A DNA stretch of 12,562 nucleotides from Brachionus plicatilis (Eukaryota > Rotifera > Eurotatoria > Ploima > Brachionidae): contig QEOQ01000316.1 of the NCBI GenBank assembly GCA_010279815.1, positions 402,756-415,317 of the forward strand. Reading direction: 5' to 3'. The translations under genes were made by a program, and so were the position numbers. Shown here piece by piece: positions 1-7,801 of the stretch; the stretch's first letter is position 1; every line of letters starts with the position of its first letter. The notes under the pieces were generated by a model, which was given only the letters and a program-made list of their open reading frames with translations, was not told the origin of the DNA and did no database searches.

Positions 1-540
1 GTTTGTTTAATTTTTTAGTTTTAATTTCGGAAATGGCTATATGTAAAGTTTCTTCGCAAAAGCTTTTTGGGTTTTTTGTAAGTAACTTCTCGGCATTTTT
101 AAAAATTTTTTTTTTTAAATATCAGTCAAATAGAAAATTCACACTATTTATAGCAATAAATGAAATTAAGGGTTTAACCCAAATCCCATTTTTTTCTTAA
201 ACTTATTTTATTTTGAAATAACAGAAAATCGGTTAAGTTTTTGAATTTTTCAATAAAAAATTCGTAATCAGCATCAAAAATTAAATATAACAGTGTTCTT
301 TGTTCATTTTTTAACAATTATCAAGAAAGTTTTTTTTTGAGGATCGGCGTTTTCTTTTAAGTAGCGAAAATTAGTCGTTTAAATGAAATAAAAAAAAATA
401 AAAAATTCTTTTTTATTGGTCATTTTTATTAACAAAGACGTTCTTTAAATTCTCTTTTTTATTTAATAGAAAAATTTTTTTTCAAAAAAAAGTTATAGTC
501 ATTCAAAGAAGAATTCACGGTTTTACCCCATTAACGGTTC
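1..540. other. AT-rich intergenic stretch, no gene recognised
   Basis: This stretch is dominated by A and T runs. A 65-residue open frame in the first 200 bases is rich in Phe, Lys and Ile and has no recognisable motif, so I treat it as chance. Some of the right part may belong to the reverse-transcriptase relic that becomes readable near 541, because a frame continues upstream to a stop at about 532-534. Nothing else could be supported. Confidence 0.6.
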
Positions 541-1157
541 AACCCTGAATTACTATATACAGTTTTCACGACAGCCGGCTACAGGAAAAACTACGAAAAC
601 ACTTATCGATTAAATTTATTTATAAATAGCAATCAGATACCAATGGAACCTTTTCCGACTTTTCTTGGACATAAACTTGATCCGAACCTTTCTTTTATTA
701 GCCACTTTAACGATCTATCAACTAGACTGATGCCTAAATTAAATATCATAAGAAAGCTAAAAATACTCAAAATAAAAATAAAATTAACCTATGTAAAACC
801 GTTTTTATGGCTCTTATCAGACCTCATCTCGATTACCTGTTTATCGCACTGTCCACATCTACCCAAAGAGTCTTAAAATATCTTCAAAAAATACAAAACA
901 AAATTTTAAAAACGATAAAATACTTACCGTTAAGACCAGAATTTCCACGATTCACCAAAAGTTAAGCCTCTAAACGATTTCAGTAAGATCCGATCTCCTT
1001 TTCGAAAAATTTGCAGCAAACCCTCAAAACTACCAAAATTAACGATGATCTTAAAGATTCACAAAACACAACTAGCCCATCTCATAAAAACTGGACACCC
1101 TTTGACAAGTTCAGACATGTTAATTTTGAATTCATTCAAAATTGGGTCCTCCCCTAA
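541..1157 (+). pseudogene. Decayed LINE (non-LTR retrotransposon) reverse transcriptase, C-terminal half
   Basis: This is the C-terminal part of a non-LTR retrotransposon reverse transcriptase, broken by frameshifts and stops. In the first frame (541 to about 800) I read TTAGYRKNYEN, then IPMEPFPTFLGHKLDPNLSF, the familiar 'FLGIxLDPxLSF' block after the catalytic region, then MPKLNIIRKLK. Near 800 the frame shifts, and from 807 it reads MALIRPHLDYLFIALSTSTQ and KIQNKILKTIKYLPLR, the 'LIRPhLDY...LekiQNKiLR' block of Jockey/CR1-type elements. A second shift follows near 945. The reading then passes in-frame stops and ends in FEFIQNWVLP with a TAA at 1155-1157. The YADD catalytic motif and everything 5' of it are absent, so the copy is 5'-truncated, as is usual for LINEs. 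Family membership is clear from the motif order. The exact clade is not. Confidence 0.85.
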
Positions 1158-1423
1158 CTATTATTTTAATAAAAAATAAAAAATGTAAAGAAAATTTTTA
1201 CTTCACGTAACACTCTTATGCCATTTTATCATTGACCCTTTTTTTTTTCTTTTTTTTTCCTTCTTTCTTTTAAATATTACACTTAAATACATTTATTTTT
1301 ACAATATTATATGCTATTTTAAAGATTCTAAATAAATATTTTAAAATTAATCTTTTTTACTTTAAGTGCTGATTTGATGCTAGAATTATTGGTAAATTTT
1401 ATTAATTTAATTTAATTTAATTT
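1158..1423 (+). repeat. Possible 3' UTR and (AATTT)n tail of the LINE copy
   Basis: After the reverse-transcriptase stop comes about 245 bases of non-coding sequence with a long pyrimidine tract (about 1229-1270). It ends in an AATTT short tandem repeat, about four units at 1403-1423. LINEs of the CR1/L2/RTE type commonly end in short tandem repeats rather than poly(A), so this could be the element's 3' terminus. The boundary is inferred. No target-site duplication was found because the 5' junction is unclear. Confidence 0.35.
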
Positions 1424-2099
1424 CGAAAAATTTCATGTGTAACGAAAGGTTAAATTACGAAAAATTACGTGAAAATAAAAAGGCTTAGTTTTTTGGTAGC
1501 AGCAAATTATATTTTATAGTATCTATTTTTTAGAAGATAAAAATATTGTAGAAAATTATTTTTTCTGAAGGTTCGCGCGTAGCAAAACTACAGCACTATT
1601 TGAATTTCAGCAAACCGACATTAAAATATTAATCTGCATGCTTGAAAACCTCGAAATAATAATTTTTTAGGTATTGTCAAAAAAAAAATTTTGATCACAC
1701 CCTCCTCAAAGATATAAAAAAAACAAACTTTAGTTACCTTTAAGCTAAAATATCTCATGGTCTAATAGACATAAACTTATTAATATGCATATATTCTGAA
1801 AGCGTACAGTCTCATCTACAAAAATGTTCAGTAATTTAATCTATTATTTTACCAATAGATCGATTTTTTGGCAAAAATTGGTAGAAAAATTGTATTTTTC
1901 CACTATTTTTGTATCTAGTCCGTTGTTTCCTCCCCAACCCCTACTTTTTTATACAGATTCTGAAACCAAAGAAAATTCTGAACAAAATGTTTGGACCACT
2001 TTTATTTTTTTCGCTTTTATTTCTCTTAAAAAAAGTGTTCAAAATGAGACATTTTTAAAAGAATTGAAGTTGTTGGGCGTTTTTAAGAGCAATATACAG
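1424..2099. other. AT-rich intergenic stretch, no gene recognised
   Basis: Low GC with several T runs. A 92-residue open frame at 1824-2102 (plus) is rich in Phe, Ser and Leu, resembles no family I know, and runs into the MITE terminal repeat. I do not call it a gene. A slightly less AT-rich patch at 1570-1660 carries no readable protein motif. Confidence 0.55.
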
Positions 2100-2101
2100 T
2101 A

Positions 2102-2371
2102 AAGGGAAATTTTTACTTTAGAATTGGATAGATTAGCTAATGAGGTATCTGAAAAGGTGCCACTTGGTTAATGGAACAGCTAATTATTCATTGAGCCGCC
2201 CAAATCACACGAAAGGCAAATATTGCATAGGTACGGCAAATTCAATGGGTGGACCGGTTATTTTAATTAATTAATTTTAATTAAATCGCAAGCGATTTCT
2301 GTTTCTTCCGAAAAAGACAAAGTTATACCTCACTAGCTAATCTATCCAATTCTAAAGTTAAAATTTCCCTT
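2102..2371. mobile_element. 270-bp MITE with 47-bp terminal inverted repeats and TA target duplication
   Basis: The left end (2102-2148) begins AAGGGAAATTTTTACTTTAG. The reverse complement of the right end (2325-2371) begins AAGGGAAATTTTAACTTTAG. The two arms match over about 47 bases with two mismatches. The dinucleotide TA lies directly outside both ends (2100-2101 and 2372-2373), as left by Tc1/mariner-type insertion. The interior is about 175 bases and has no transposase reading frame, so the copy is non-autonomous and was mobilised in trans. The good arm match suggests moderate age. Confidence 0.85.
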
Positions 2372-2373
2372 TA

Positions 2374-2521
2374 ATTACAAGAAAATCTTTGAAATAAAGA
2401 ATAAAAGACATTCAAGAGTCAAATCAACCCAAAAGTTTTCCGCCAGTTATGTCATAAACATCAAATAATATTGAAGAACCTGTTGAAAATTCAACAGCTG
2501 TTCATCTAAGTAAAAATGATC
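2374..2521. other. Spacer between two inverted-repeat elements, with a short hairpin
   Basis: Short AT-rich spacer. It contains one perfect small inverted repeat, CTGTTGAA at 2480-2487 and TTCAACAG at 2490-2497, with a two-base centre. Its role, if any, is unknown and it may be chance. Confidence 0.4.
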
Positions 2522-2838
2522 AAGTAGCATGACAAGTGGATTTCTGGTAATTTTGCGTTAGTTCACGTAAAAATTAGTAAAAATGCAAAGGCCAAAAAAA
2601 GCTCAATATTCTGAATTTTTTATTTTTCTAATAAATTTTGAAAAAATTAGTTCTTATTTATATGTTTATATTTTAAAAAATTTTACTTTTTTTTACTATC
2701 ATTTACTAATTTCTACGAAAACTTAGGTAAAAATGGAAATTAATAAGAAATTCAAAAAATTGAGCTTTCTCTTATCCTTTTTATTTTGACTGATTTTTAC
2801 ATAAAACTACCAGAAATCCACTTGTCAAATTGGCACTG
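2522..2838. mobile_element. Inverted-repeat (foldback/MITE-like) element, about 300 bp
   Basis: The core arms begin with TGACAAGTGGATTTCTGGTA at 2530 on the plus strand and at 2827 on the minus strand. They continue as diverged but alignable sequence for about 80 bases, including an AAGCTCAAT...TGAATT block, with one indel of about 9-10 bases in the left arm. Outward of the core the right end reads as CAGTGCCAATT on the minus strand next to TA (2839-2840), a typical Tc1/mariner-like start. The left counterpart at about 2522 is degraded and not flanked by TA. No protein is encoded. It is an old non-autonomous element with reliable core ends and uncertain outer ends. Confidence 0.75.
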
Positions 2839-3010
2839 TATCATTGAAAATGGTTATTATTTTTTTTAGTGATTTAATTAGCTGCTAGCAAAAAACAAAA
2901 ATATGATTATAAAAATAAAAATATTTTTTCTAAAATAATTTATCTTTTTAATATGATATAAATATAAAATTAGTTTCAAAAATTTAACATGGTTGTATTT
3001 GACAAAAAAC

Positions 3011-3345
3011 GGACTTGGGACCGGCAACGGTATGATTGCAACTCAACAGTCAGCAGCCAAAGTTACATATGGGACGTTCATCATAAACAGCGCCACTCAT
3101 CCGAGCACTTAATGGCTGCGAACTCGGCAACTATTTAGACTAGCTTGGAACCACAAACCAAGCGTATCTATATCTGGATACAAGCTTATCCAAACTAAAG
3201 ACACTTTACTTTTTTCACTAAGGCTTTTTGGACCCAACAGACTATCATCAGCTCTAGCTTGCAAGCCTCCTCATCCCGGCCTCTATGCGCCTGCGTCATC
3301 ATCACCCCTCCTCTTTTTTCACCCGGGCTTGGGACCGGCCATGTG
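3011..3345 (-). repeat. GC-rich island resembling the 3' region of a non-LTR retrotransposon
   Basis: This stretch is near half G+C inside DNA of much lower GC, and its edges are abrupt. Read on the minus strand it starts with CCGGTCCCAAGCCCGGGTGA followed by a GAGGAGGGG run and GACGCAGG. That order resembles a phrase I remember from tails of some animal LINE-like repeats (GGTCCCAAGCCCGG, then GGGGAGGG, then GCGTCAGG). A 12-base copy of CTTGGGACCGGC occurs at both ends (3014-3025 and 3328-3339). All frames carry stops and no protein motif is readable. I take it as a piece of a repeat family inserted from elsewhere. The LINE assignment is a memory-based guess. Confidence 0.45.
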
Positions 3346-3870
3346 GGCAGAGTTAATAACAATGATTCTTTCTATTTTTTTACCTATTAACTTTTCTTTG
3401 ATAACTTAATGTTTCGAAATTTTCTAAAATAAATTTTTTATTTAAATTGAAAATCTGCCTGAATAATTTCTTTGATACCAGGCTATTTATACCCTGCTAA
3501 ATTAATTTTGAAAGAGTCTGAGCCAAATCTTTTTTTTTTCAAAATAAATATTTAACAAACTTTTTCTCGTGTGTTTATCTGTCAAGTCACACTGTTAGTC
3601 CTTCCCCTCTCATAATATCGGACAAAATTTCGAAAATATAAAATCAAAAGAAAATTAAATTTTTTAAGAAAAGGGCTTATTAAAGAGAGAAGCGGTAAAA
3701 GTAATATTTTTTTTTTTAAGTTGCTATCTTTCATTCTTTATTTTTGACATCATGTAAACACATTGGGTAAAGTTAGACATATTCATAGAAAAATGGTGGC
3801 TGAACTATTGGCGAACTTCTGGTCAGCTGTTTTTATTATTTATTATTTGTTATTATTTAAAAGTAAAAAG
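3346..3870. other. AT-rich stretch, no gene recognised
   Basis: No supported gene. An open frame begins at 3763 and its first 30 or so residues (GKVRHIHRKMVAELLANFWS) look less random than the surroundings, but I cannot tie them to a family. The same frame then runs into LINE-like sequence. The upstream part has A/T runs and a short pyrimidine-rich patch near 3595-3610. Confidence 0.5.
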
Positions 3871-4178
3871 AGTTCGAAAGCTTCAGGAATGAATCTGGTG
3901 GAAAGAAGAAAAAGAGGTGATCTAATTCAATTATACAAGTTCATGCATGTAATAGAATTGGTTTAAAAAAGCAAAAATTCTTATTTTAATGTCACAAAAA
4001 ACCAAGGAAGAGGTCACTCCTTCAAATGTTACAAAGAAATTTCGAGGCTCCAACATAGAGATAACTTTTTTTTCAACAGAACCGCTACATATGGAACTCG
4101 TTGCCAAATCAATTAGTTGAAGCCCCCAATGTTAACTGCTTTAAAGCAGGCATTGATTGCTGGATGAGCAGCAATTAA
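3871..4178 (+). pseudogene. LINE reverse transcriptase C-terminus, truncated and broken
   Basis: This is the extreme C-terminus of a CR1/L2/Jockey-type non-LTR retrotransposon protein. The reading is GMNLVERRKRGDLIQLYKF, then a TAA at 3964-3966, then in the same frame NVTKNQGRGHSFK and RLQHRDNFFFNR. A one-base frameshift near 4085-4091 follows, and then WNSLPNQLVEAPNVNCFKAG continues to IDCWMSSN and a TAA at 4176-4178. The series 'ERRxRGDLIQ ... RGHSFK ... NFFxNR ... WNSLP ... FKxxID' is diagnostic of this protein end. Everything upstream is missing, so this is a 5'-truncated dead copy with at least one stop and one frameshift. It differs in sequence from the relic at 541-1157 and so appears to be another family. 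Confidence 0.85.
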
Positions 4179-4196
4179 AATTAAAATTAAAAAAAT
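4174..4196 (+). repeat. Short-repeat tail of the second LINE copy
   Basis: Immediately after and overlapping the terminal TAA the sequence is an AATTAA/AAATTA short repeat running into an A run. LINEs of this group often end in such short tandem repeats, so this is probably the 3' terminus. The coding region would then run almost to the end of the element. Confidence 0.5.
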
Positions 4197-4226
4197 ATCT
4201 TATGATAAGATATTTTTTTTAATTTT
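4183..4226. repeat. AT-rich palindrome at the LINE tail
   Basis: AAAATTAAAAAAATATCTTA at 4183-4202, plus T at 4203, faces its complement at 4205-4226 around a single G (4204). The arms are 21 and 22 bases, differing by one base in the A/T run. The unique part is ATATCTTAT/ATAAGATAT. It would fold as a hairpin in single strands. It could be the tip of a small inverted-repeat element that landed in the LINE tail, or a chance extension of homopolymers. Confidence 0.6.
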
Positions 4227-4239
4227 TTTGAAAAAATTT

Positions 4240-4344
4240 TAGATTTTTTTGCAATATTTCAAAAAATTGTTATTTTTGATTTTGAATAAAAAAATAAATC
4301 GTGGGAGTTTTTTTTTAATTTCTGAAATATTGCACATAAATCTA
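4240..4344. repeat. Small inverted-repeat element, about 105 bp
   Basis: The left arm starts at 4240 with TAGATTTTTTTGCAATATTT. The right arm, read on the minus strand from 4344, starts TAGATTTATGTGCAATATTT. The arms pair over about 27 bases with a few mismatches and enclose an AT-rich centre. There is no coding capacity. A tiny MITE or the remains of one is the likeliest reading. No clear target duplication was seen. Confidence 0.55.
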
Positions 4345-4482
4345 AAAATATGAAAATGTAAAAATGTAAATTTTCTAAATTTTACCGTTTTAAAATTCTA
4401 TTTTTCCGTGAATTTACGTAAATAACATAAGCTAGCGTTGGGCTATAATTAATCCTAAGCGGTACCCAGTAGTAAATATTCA

Positions 4483-4554
4483 GTATCTTAAAAATTTATC
4501 GAATAAGCCATCATGCCACATTTTTTCAAAGGCCTTTTCTTCATCTATAGATGC
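4483..4554 (-). pseudogene. Reverse-transcriptase motif A fragment (LINE scrap)
   Basis: On the minus strand from 4554 the frame reads ASIDEEKAFEKMWHDGLFDK followed by FLRY and a TGA at 4480-4482. This is the palm motif A block of non-LTR retrotransposon reverse transcriptases ('xxDxxKAFDxVWHxGLxxKL'), with the catalytic Asp present and the second conserved Asp replaced by Glu. A stop codon lies directly upstream. Frames on either side give no further match, so only about 25 codons survive. It lies on the opposite strand to the LINE end at 3871-4178 and is probably a separate insertion. Confidence 0.7.
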
Positions 4555-4765
4555 TTATGAATCGAAAAATTCTCAAAACTTTTTTATTTTGCCAAGATTT
4601 AAATGAATAAAAACTTATTTATTTAAAAAATCCTTTTCGACAAAAAATGAGAAAATTTTTTTTTTGGTATAAAACTAAACTTTAACTGAAAAATAACTTT
4701 TTTTAAAAAAATTAATTGATTTTAAATTAGAATAAATTAAAAATAAAAATTTTTCCAACATATAA

Positions 4766-4779
4766 TTTATTCATTTATT
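4766..4779 (-). terminator. Candidate polyadenylation signals for AAR2
   Basis: Two AATAAA hexamers on the minus strand lie at 4779-4774 and 4771-4766, about 48 and 56 bases after the AAR2 stop. That spacing fits a short 3' UTR. In DNA this AT-rich the hexamer also occurs by chance, so only the position supports the call. Confidence 0.4.
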
Positions 4780-4826
4780 TACAAAAAAAGTTGAAAATTA
4801 AAAAAATAAAATAAATTCAAAAATGA

Positions 4827-5987
4827 TCAATCAACATCTTGACATACAACTGGTGCATACTCATCAGGCTCCTCTTCAAAATCAAATCCAAATTTTTCTT
4901 TTAGATATTTTTTGAAATTTGCGCATTTTCCACTCAACCGTGTTATCTGCTCATTCCCATCTATGCTCTCATCAGCTACAGATTTAACATTATCAAAAAA
5001 ATTGTGTAAATTCACAGTCAAAAAATTATTGCTGGTTATAATATCAGCAAAAAAATCTTCCGGCATTTCCTTCAATTCAAAAAAAAGAACTTGAACAAAC
5101 TGACTAAACAATTCCGGATATTTTTTGACCAAATTCTCACTATTGCACAATAAATTGACCAGGAATTTCCACTGTTCTAAAGCATCGTATACATGTCCGA
5201 TCAAAAAGCATATAAATGCAAATTGCAGCTCTCCCAAAATGTTCATTGGAATCCAATTTTTATTTTTTCCAGACTGATCCGCAATAAAATGTTCCAGCTT
5301 GTGAGACAAGTCTATGTGATGCGCTGTTATTTCAACTGGACTAATTTTTTGAGGAAAAATGTCCTCCTGTATCTTTGAAAAACGAATATTTGTGTACTTT
5401 TCGTGCTGCATTTTAGGCAGACGCTGCTCGGCCTCTTTCAAATCACTAGGAACTTTGAAAATTTCCACTTTGTCTTTTTTTTTTTCGGGTGACCTGGTAA
5501 TTGTGAATTTTTTGCCCACTAGACAAGAACCGCTGGAAATTATTTTATTTTCCGGTTCCAAAATGTTCAGTAGATCGCTGGTGATACAATTTGTAAGTGA
5601 CATCCAGCGTTTGTATTCTTCGTAGGGATATGCACCAAGAAATTTATCAAATTCTTGTTTTCTCTGCTGAAAATTTTGGATCTGATCTTCACTCATAAGA
5701 TAGTCTTCCATAGTTTCGGATTGTTGATTCCATTTCTTGGCAATTACTTGTTTTACTTTGAAATCATGAAAAAATCCGCTCCGAATTCCGATATTGCCGT
5801 ATTTGTCTGATACACTGAAGTAGATAAAATGTATTCCTGGTGGAATCATTTTTACTCCTTTGAAATTTTCGCCAGTTTTCCAACAGTTGTAGTCGATTCC
5901 AAACTCACTGTTTTGCGGCACATCAAAAAACAAGAATATACCACCGGCTTCGAAAAGCTTATTTGCATCATAATCTTTATGGCTCAT
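4827..5987 (-). CDS. AAR2: AAR2, U5 snRNP assembly / splicing factor, complete
   Basis: AAR2 binds Prp8 in cytoplasmic or immature U5 snRNP and keeps Brr2 off until maturation, as established in yeast. The protein has 386 residues, against 384 in human as I remember it, and aligns end to end. The N-terminal beta-rich domain has EFGIDYNCW (28-36) and FKGVKMIPPGIHF (42-54). The middle has FLGAYPYEEYKRWMSLTN (116-133). The helical C-terminal domain has LGELQFAFICFLIGHVYDAL (251-270), EQWKFLVNLLC (271-281), MPEDFFADI (308-316) and FGFDFEEEPDEYAPVV (366-381). The start is the first ATG after an in-frame TAA at 6012-6014 and has A at -3. The stop is TGA. The whole gene is one exon here, whereas vertebrate AAR2 is interrupted by introns. 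No poly(A) tract or flanking repeat marks it as a retrocopy. Residues about 150-180 are Lys-rich and variable. Identification is near certain. Confidence 0.97.
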   Translation of the reverse strand: MSHKDYDANKLFEAGGIFLFFDVPQNSEFGIDYNCWKTGENFKGVKMIPPGIHFIYFSVSDKYGNIGIRSGFFHDFKVKQVIAKKWNQQSETMEDYLMSEDQIQNFQQRKQEFDKFLGAYPYEEYKRWMSLTNCITSDLLNILEPENKIISSGSCLVGKKFTITRSPEKKKDKVEIFKVPSDLKEAEQRLPKMQHEKYTNIRFSKIQEDIFPQKISPVEITAHHIDLSHKLEHFIADQSGKNKNWIPMNILGELQFAFICFLIGHVYDALEQWKFLVNLLCNSENLVKKYPELFSQFVQVLFFELKEMPEDFFADIITSNNFLTVNLHNFFDNVKSVADESIDGNEQITRLSGKCANFKKYLKEKFGFDFEEEPDEYAPVVCQDVD

Positions 5988-6237
5988 TTTTAAAAAAAAG
6001 CAAAAGATTTTTTAGAATAATTTTGTTTTATTTATTCTAAAATATTTTTATTTATAAAAATAAAAATTTTGAAAAATTTTAAAAAATGGTGCTTTTATTT
6101 TGTCTTTGAAAATTTTTTTGGCTTATTTAACTTTCAAGATTTTTGATGAAATGAATTTTTAAATTCTGTAAAAATTTATAATTAGGAAAACATATCTTAA
6201 TTCAAGTCAAAAGTGAAGAAATTTAAAAGATTATTTA
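5988..6237. other. AAR2 upstream region
   Basis: About 250 bases of very AT-rich DNA between the AAR2 start and the first transposon end. It must hold the 5' leader and probably the promoter of AAR2. T/A-rich hexamers are everywhere, so I cannot single out a TATA box or initiator. Confidence 0.4.
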
Positions 6238-6267
6238 TTAACACTCAAAAGCCCGATAATTTTTATA

Positions 6268-6972
6268 CCTCTGAGGACCGGTGGTGTAAAATTGACACTT
6301 TTTATAAAAACATGCAAAATACTCGACAAATTTTTGTTTTTTTGAAGTTAAAAAGACTTAATATGATAAAAAAAATAAATATTTTATTCTGAATAAATTG
6401 TTAGTCTATTGAAAATAAATGGAACATATCAAAAATCATCATTAACGCTGATAACTTGGTATTCTCTATGTTCCTTGTTCCTCTCTTAAGGTTTCTCATT
6501 GAAATTAATTTTCTTTCTTATTGATAAATCTTCTCCATTCTTTAACTTAGTCCAAACAACTCCAATTTTACTTGTCTTGTCAAGATTTTGGTCCACGTTT
6601 ACCCTATTGATTTTACTTTCAATCGAATCAATGACATGTTGGTTTGTAACATCCACTTCTTCTTCTTCAAAAAGAATATCTCTTTCATTAGAATCCTAAT
6701 CAACATCAGTATCAACTTCATCAATTTCATTTAAAAAGTTATCATCGTCCAAAAAATCCGTATCATCATCATCTGAGGCTATAGATTGAGTGTCATCGGT
6801 GTTTCTCAAGTCTTCAAGGGCGTTTAGGGCAGTTTCTCTTTTAGACATTTAGAATCTTTGACTATTTCAATTTTAAATTATTTTATTTAAACAGTTTATA
6901 ATCAATTTTGGCAAAATGTCAAGAGAATTATGCAATAAATTCAAAAAGTATCAAATTGACGGTCCTTAGAGG
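6268..6972 (-). mobile_element. Internally deleted piggyBac-like element, about 705 bp
   Basis: CCTCTGAGGACCG at 6268-6280 is matched on the minus strand from 6972 by CCTCTAAGGACCG. Each is flanked outside by TATA (6264-6267 and 6973-6976). The inner terminal sequence is also alike, around a TCAATTTGAYAC or TAAAATTGACAC core. Between them lies a minus-strand piggyBac-type transposase fragment whose start faces the right terminus, so the termini and gene are in the expected arrangement. Canonical piggyBac duplicates TTAA. The TATA here is either a mutated site or an alternative one. With most of the catalytic region missing the copy cannot move on its own. Confidence 0.65.
6486..6848 (-). pseudogene. 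piggyBac-like transposase, N-terminal fragment with premature stop
   Basis: From the ATG at 6848 the minus strand reads MSKRETALNALEDLRNTDDT, followed by an Asp-rich stretch with SDDDDTDFLDDDNF, a TAG at codon 51 (6696-6698), and then the same frame onward to a TAA at 6486-6488. After the stop comes another acidic patch (FEEEEVD), then VVWTKLKNGEDLSIRKKINF and NEKP. A long acidic N-terminus followed by 'W...(R)KKINFNEKPGP' is how piggyBac-type (DDE_Tnp_1_7) transposases begin. Downstream, past 6486, a frame gives IFDMFHLF, which resembles the start of the DDE domain, and then decays. The catalytic Asp residues are absent. This is a dead fragment. Residues known for the family are inferred from pattern memory. 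Confidence 0.7.
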
Positions 6973-7007
6973 TATATTTTTTTTTATCATGAAAATTCAA
7001 TTTTTTT

Positions 7008-7365
7008 AATTCAAAAGGATATGGGGCAATACTTGTTGAAGATATGAAATAAGCCTCAGAATACTTTTTTTACTTATTTTTTGTCTCTTAACAATATTTT
7101 AAAAATGCTAAGACTGGAAAAATTCGCTTCATTCCTTTAGATAAGATCAAAATTTAAAAAACGTTATTAATTTGTTTTTTATTTGTAAAAATTAAAAATC
7201 TGATAAAATTATATGAATGGATAAAATTATAAAAATTTGGATAATATTATAGAACCTTAAACATCAACAGAACTTCTATCGCTGGATTTTGCAGCTATAA
7301 GTGATAAGAGATGCAAAATTCTATTTCATATCTTCAACAAGTATTGCCCCATATCCTTTTGAATT
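7008..7365. mobile_element. Foldback element with perfect 44-bp inverted arms, 358 bp
   Basis: The arms lie at 7008-7051 and 7322-7365 and are exact reverse complements over 44 bases. They contain CAAAAGGATATGGGGCAATA and TTGTTGAAGATATGAAAT. The 270-base interior is AT-rich, encodes nothing recognisable and is not itself symmetrical. Perfect arms in otherwise decayed DNA suggest recent insertion or arm correction by gene conversion. I see no convincing target duplication, so the superfamily is open. The right arm abuts the hAT target duplication. Confidence 0.8.
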
Positions 7366-7384
7366 TTTATCAGAGTTGTTTAAA

Positions 7385-7495
7385 AGTCACAAGTCTTAAG
7401 TCAAGTCAAAGTCAAGACTTTGGAATAAAAATTGGAATAAATGGAAAAAAATGGAAAAAATTTAAAAAGTACAAGTCTTGACTTTGACTTTGACC
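7385..7495. repeat. Left subterminal repeats of the hAT element
   Basis: The segment holds AAGTCAAGTCAAAGTCAAGA near 7398-7417. At about 7449-7491 it holds an inverted copy of the right-end unit (AAAAAATTTAAAAAGTACAA, then GTCTTGACTTTGACTTTG). These mirror the array at 7802-7924 and are probably the binding sites for the cognate transposase. Confidence 0.75.
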
Positions 7496-7660
7496 GATTT
7501 ATATATTTTGGTTTTAAAATATTTATCAATTCCAGCATCATCAGGTCCAATTTGGCGAACATTTTCATATGCTGGCTATATAAACAGACCACATAGATCG
7601 AGAATGACAGTAAAAAATTTAGAAAATACAACACTTTGCGGTGTAATTTCGATCTTTTAA
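7493..7660 (+). pseudogene. hAT transposase C-terminal dimerisation domain fragment
   Basis: The frame reads DLYILVLKYLSIPASSGPIW, then RTFSYAGYINRPHRSRMTVK, then NLENTTLCGVISIF and a TAA at 7658-7660. This is the hAT C-terminal dimerisation block (family pattern 'A..yLsIPatSapsERvFS.aG.i....RsrL...n.e.l'). The 'ERvFS' site reads WRTFS here. No ATG precedes it: the frame emerges from the left subterminal repeats. The zinc finger, RNase H-like core and catalytic acidic residues are deleted. About 55 codons remain. Confidence 0.85.
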
Positions 7661-7801
7661 AGATTTAAGTTAAAACTAAATATTTTTTAAATAAAAGTTA
7701 TCTTTAAGTTAAAAAAAAATTCCTAAAATTCTTAATTACTTTATTTTAATAAAATATATATGATTTCAATAAAATATATAAAATATATTATATTATTTCC
7801 T

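Noticed and set aside
1824..2102. 92-residue open frame, plus strand
   Set aside because: Low-complexity composition, no family likeness, and the end runs into the MITE terminus.
5193..5625. Plus-strand open frames of 61 and 88 residues opposite AAR2
   Set aside because: They are antisense to strongly conserved AAR2 codons and show no independent evidence.
4827..5987. AAR2 as a processed pseudogene
   Set aside because: The frame is intact over its full length with conserved family residues, and there is no downstream poly(A) on the coding strand or flanking duplication.
7401..7634. 77-residue open frame on the minus strand across the hAT remnant
   Set aside because: Antisense to the hAT dimerisation block and built mostly from subterminal repeats.
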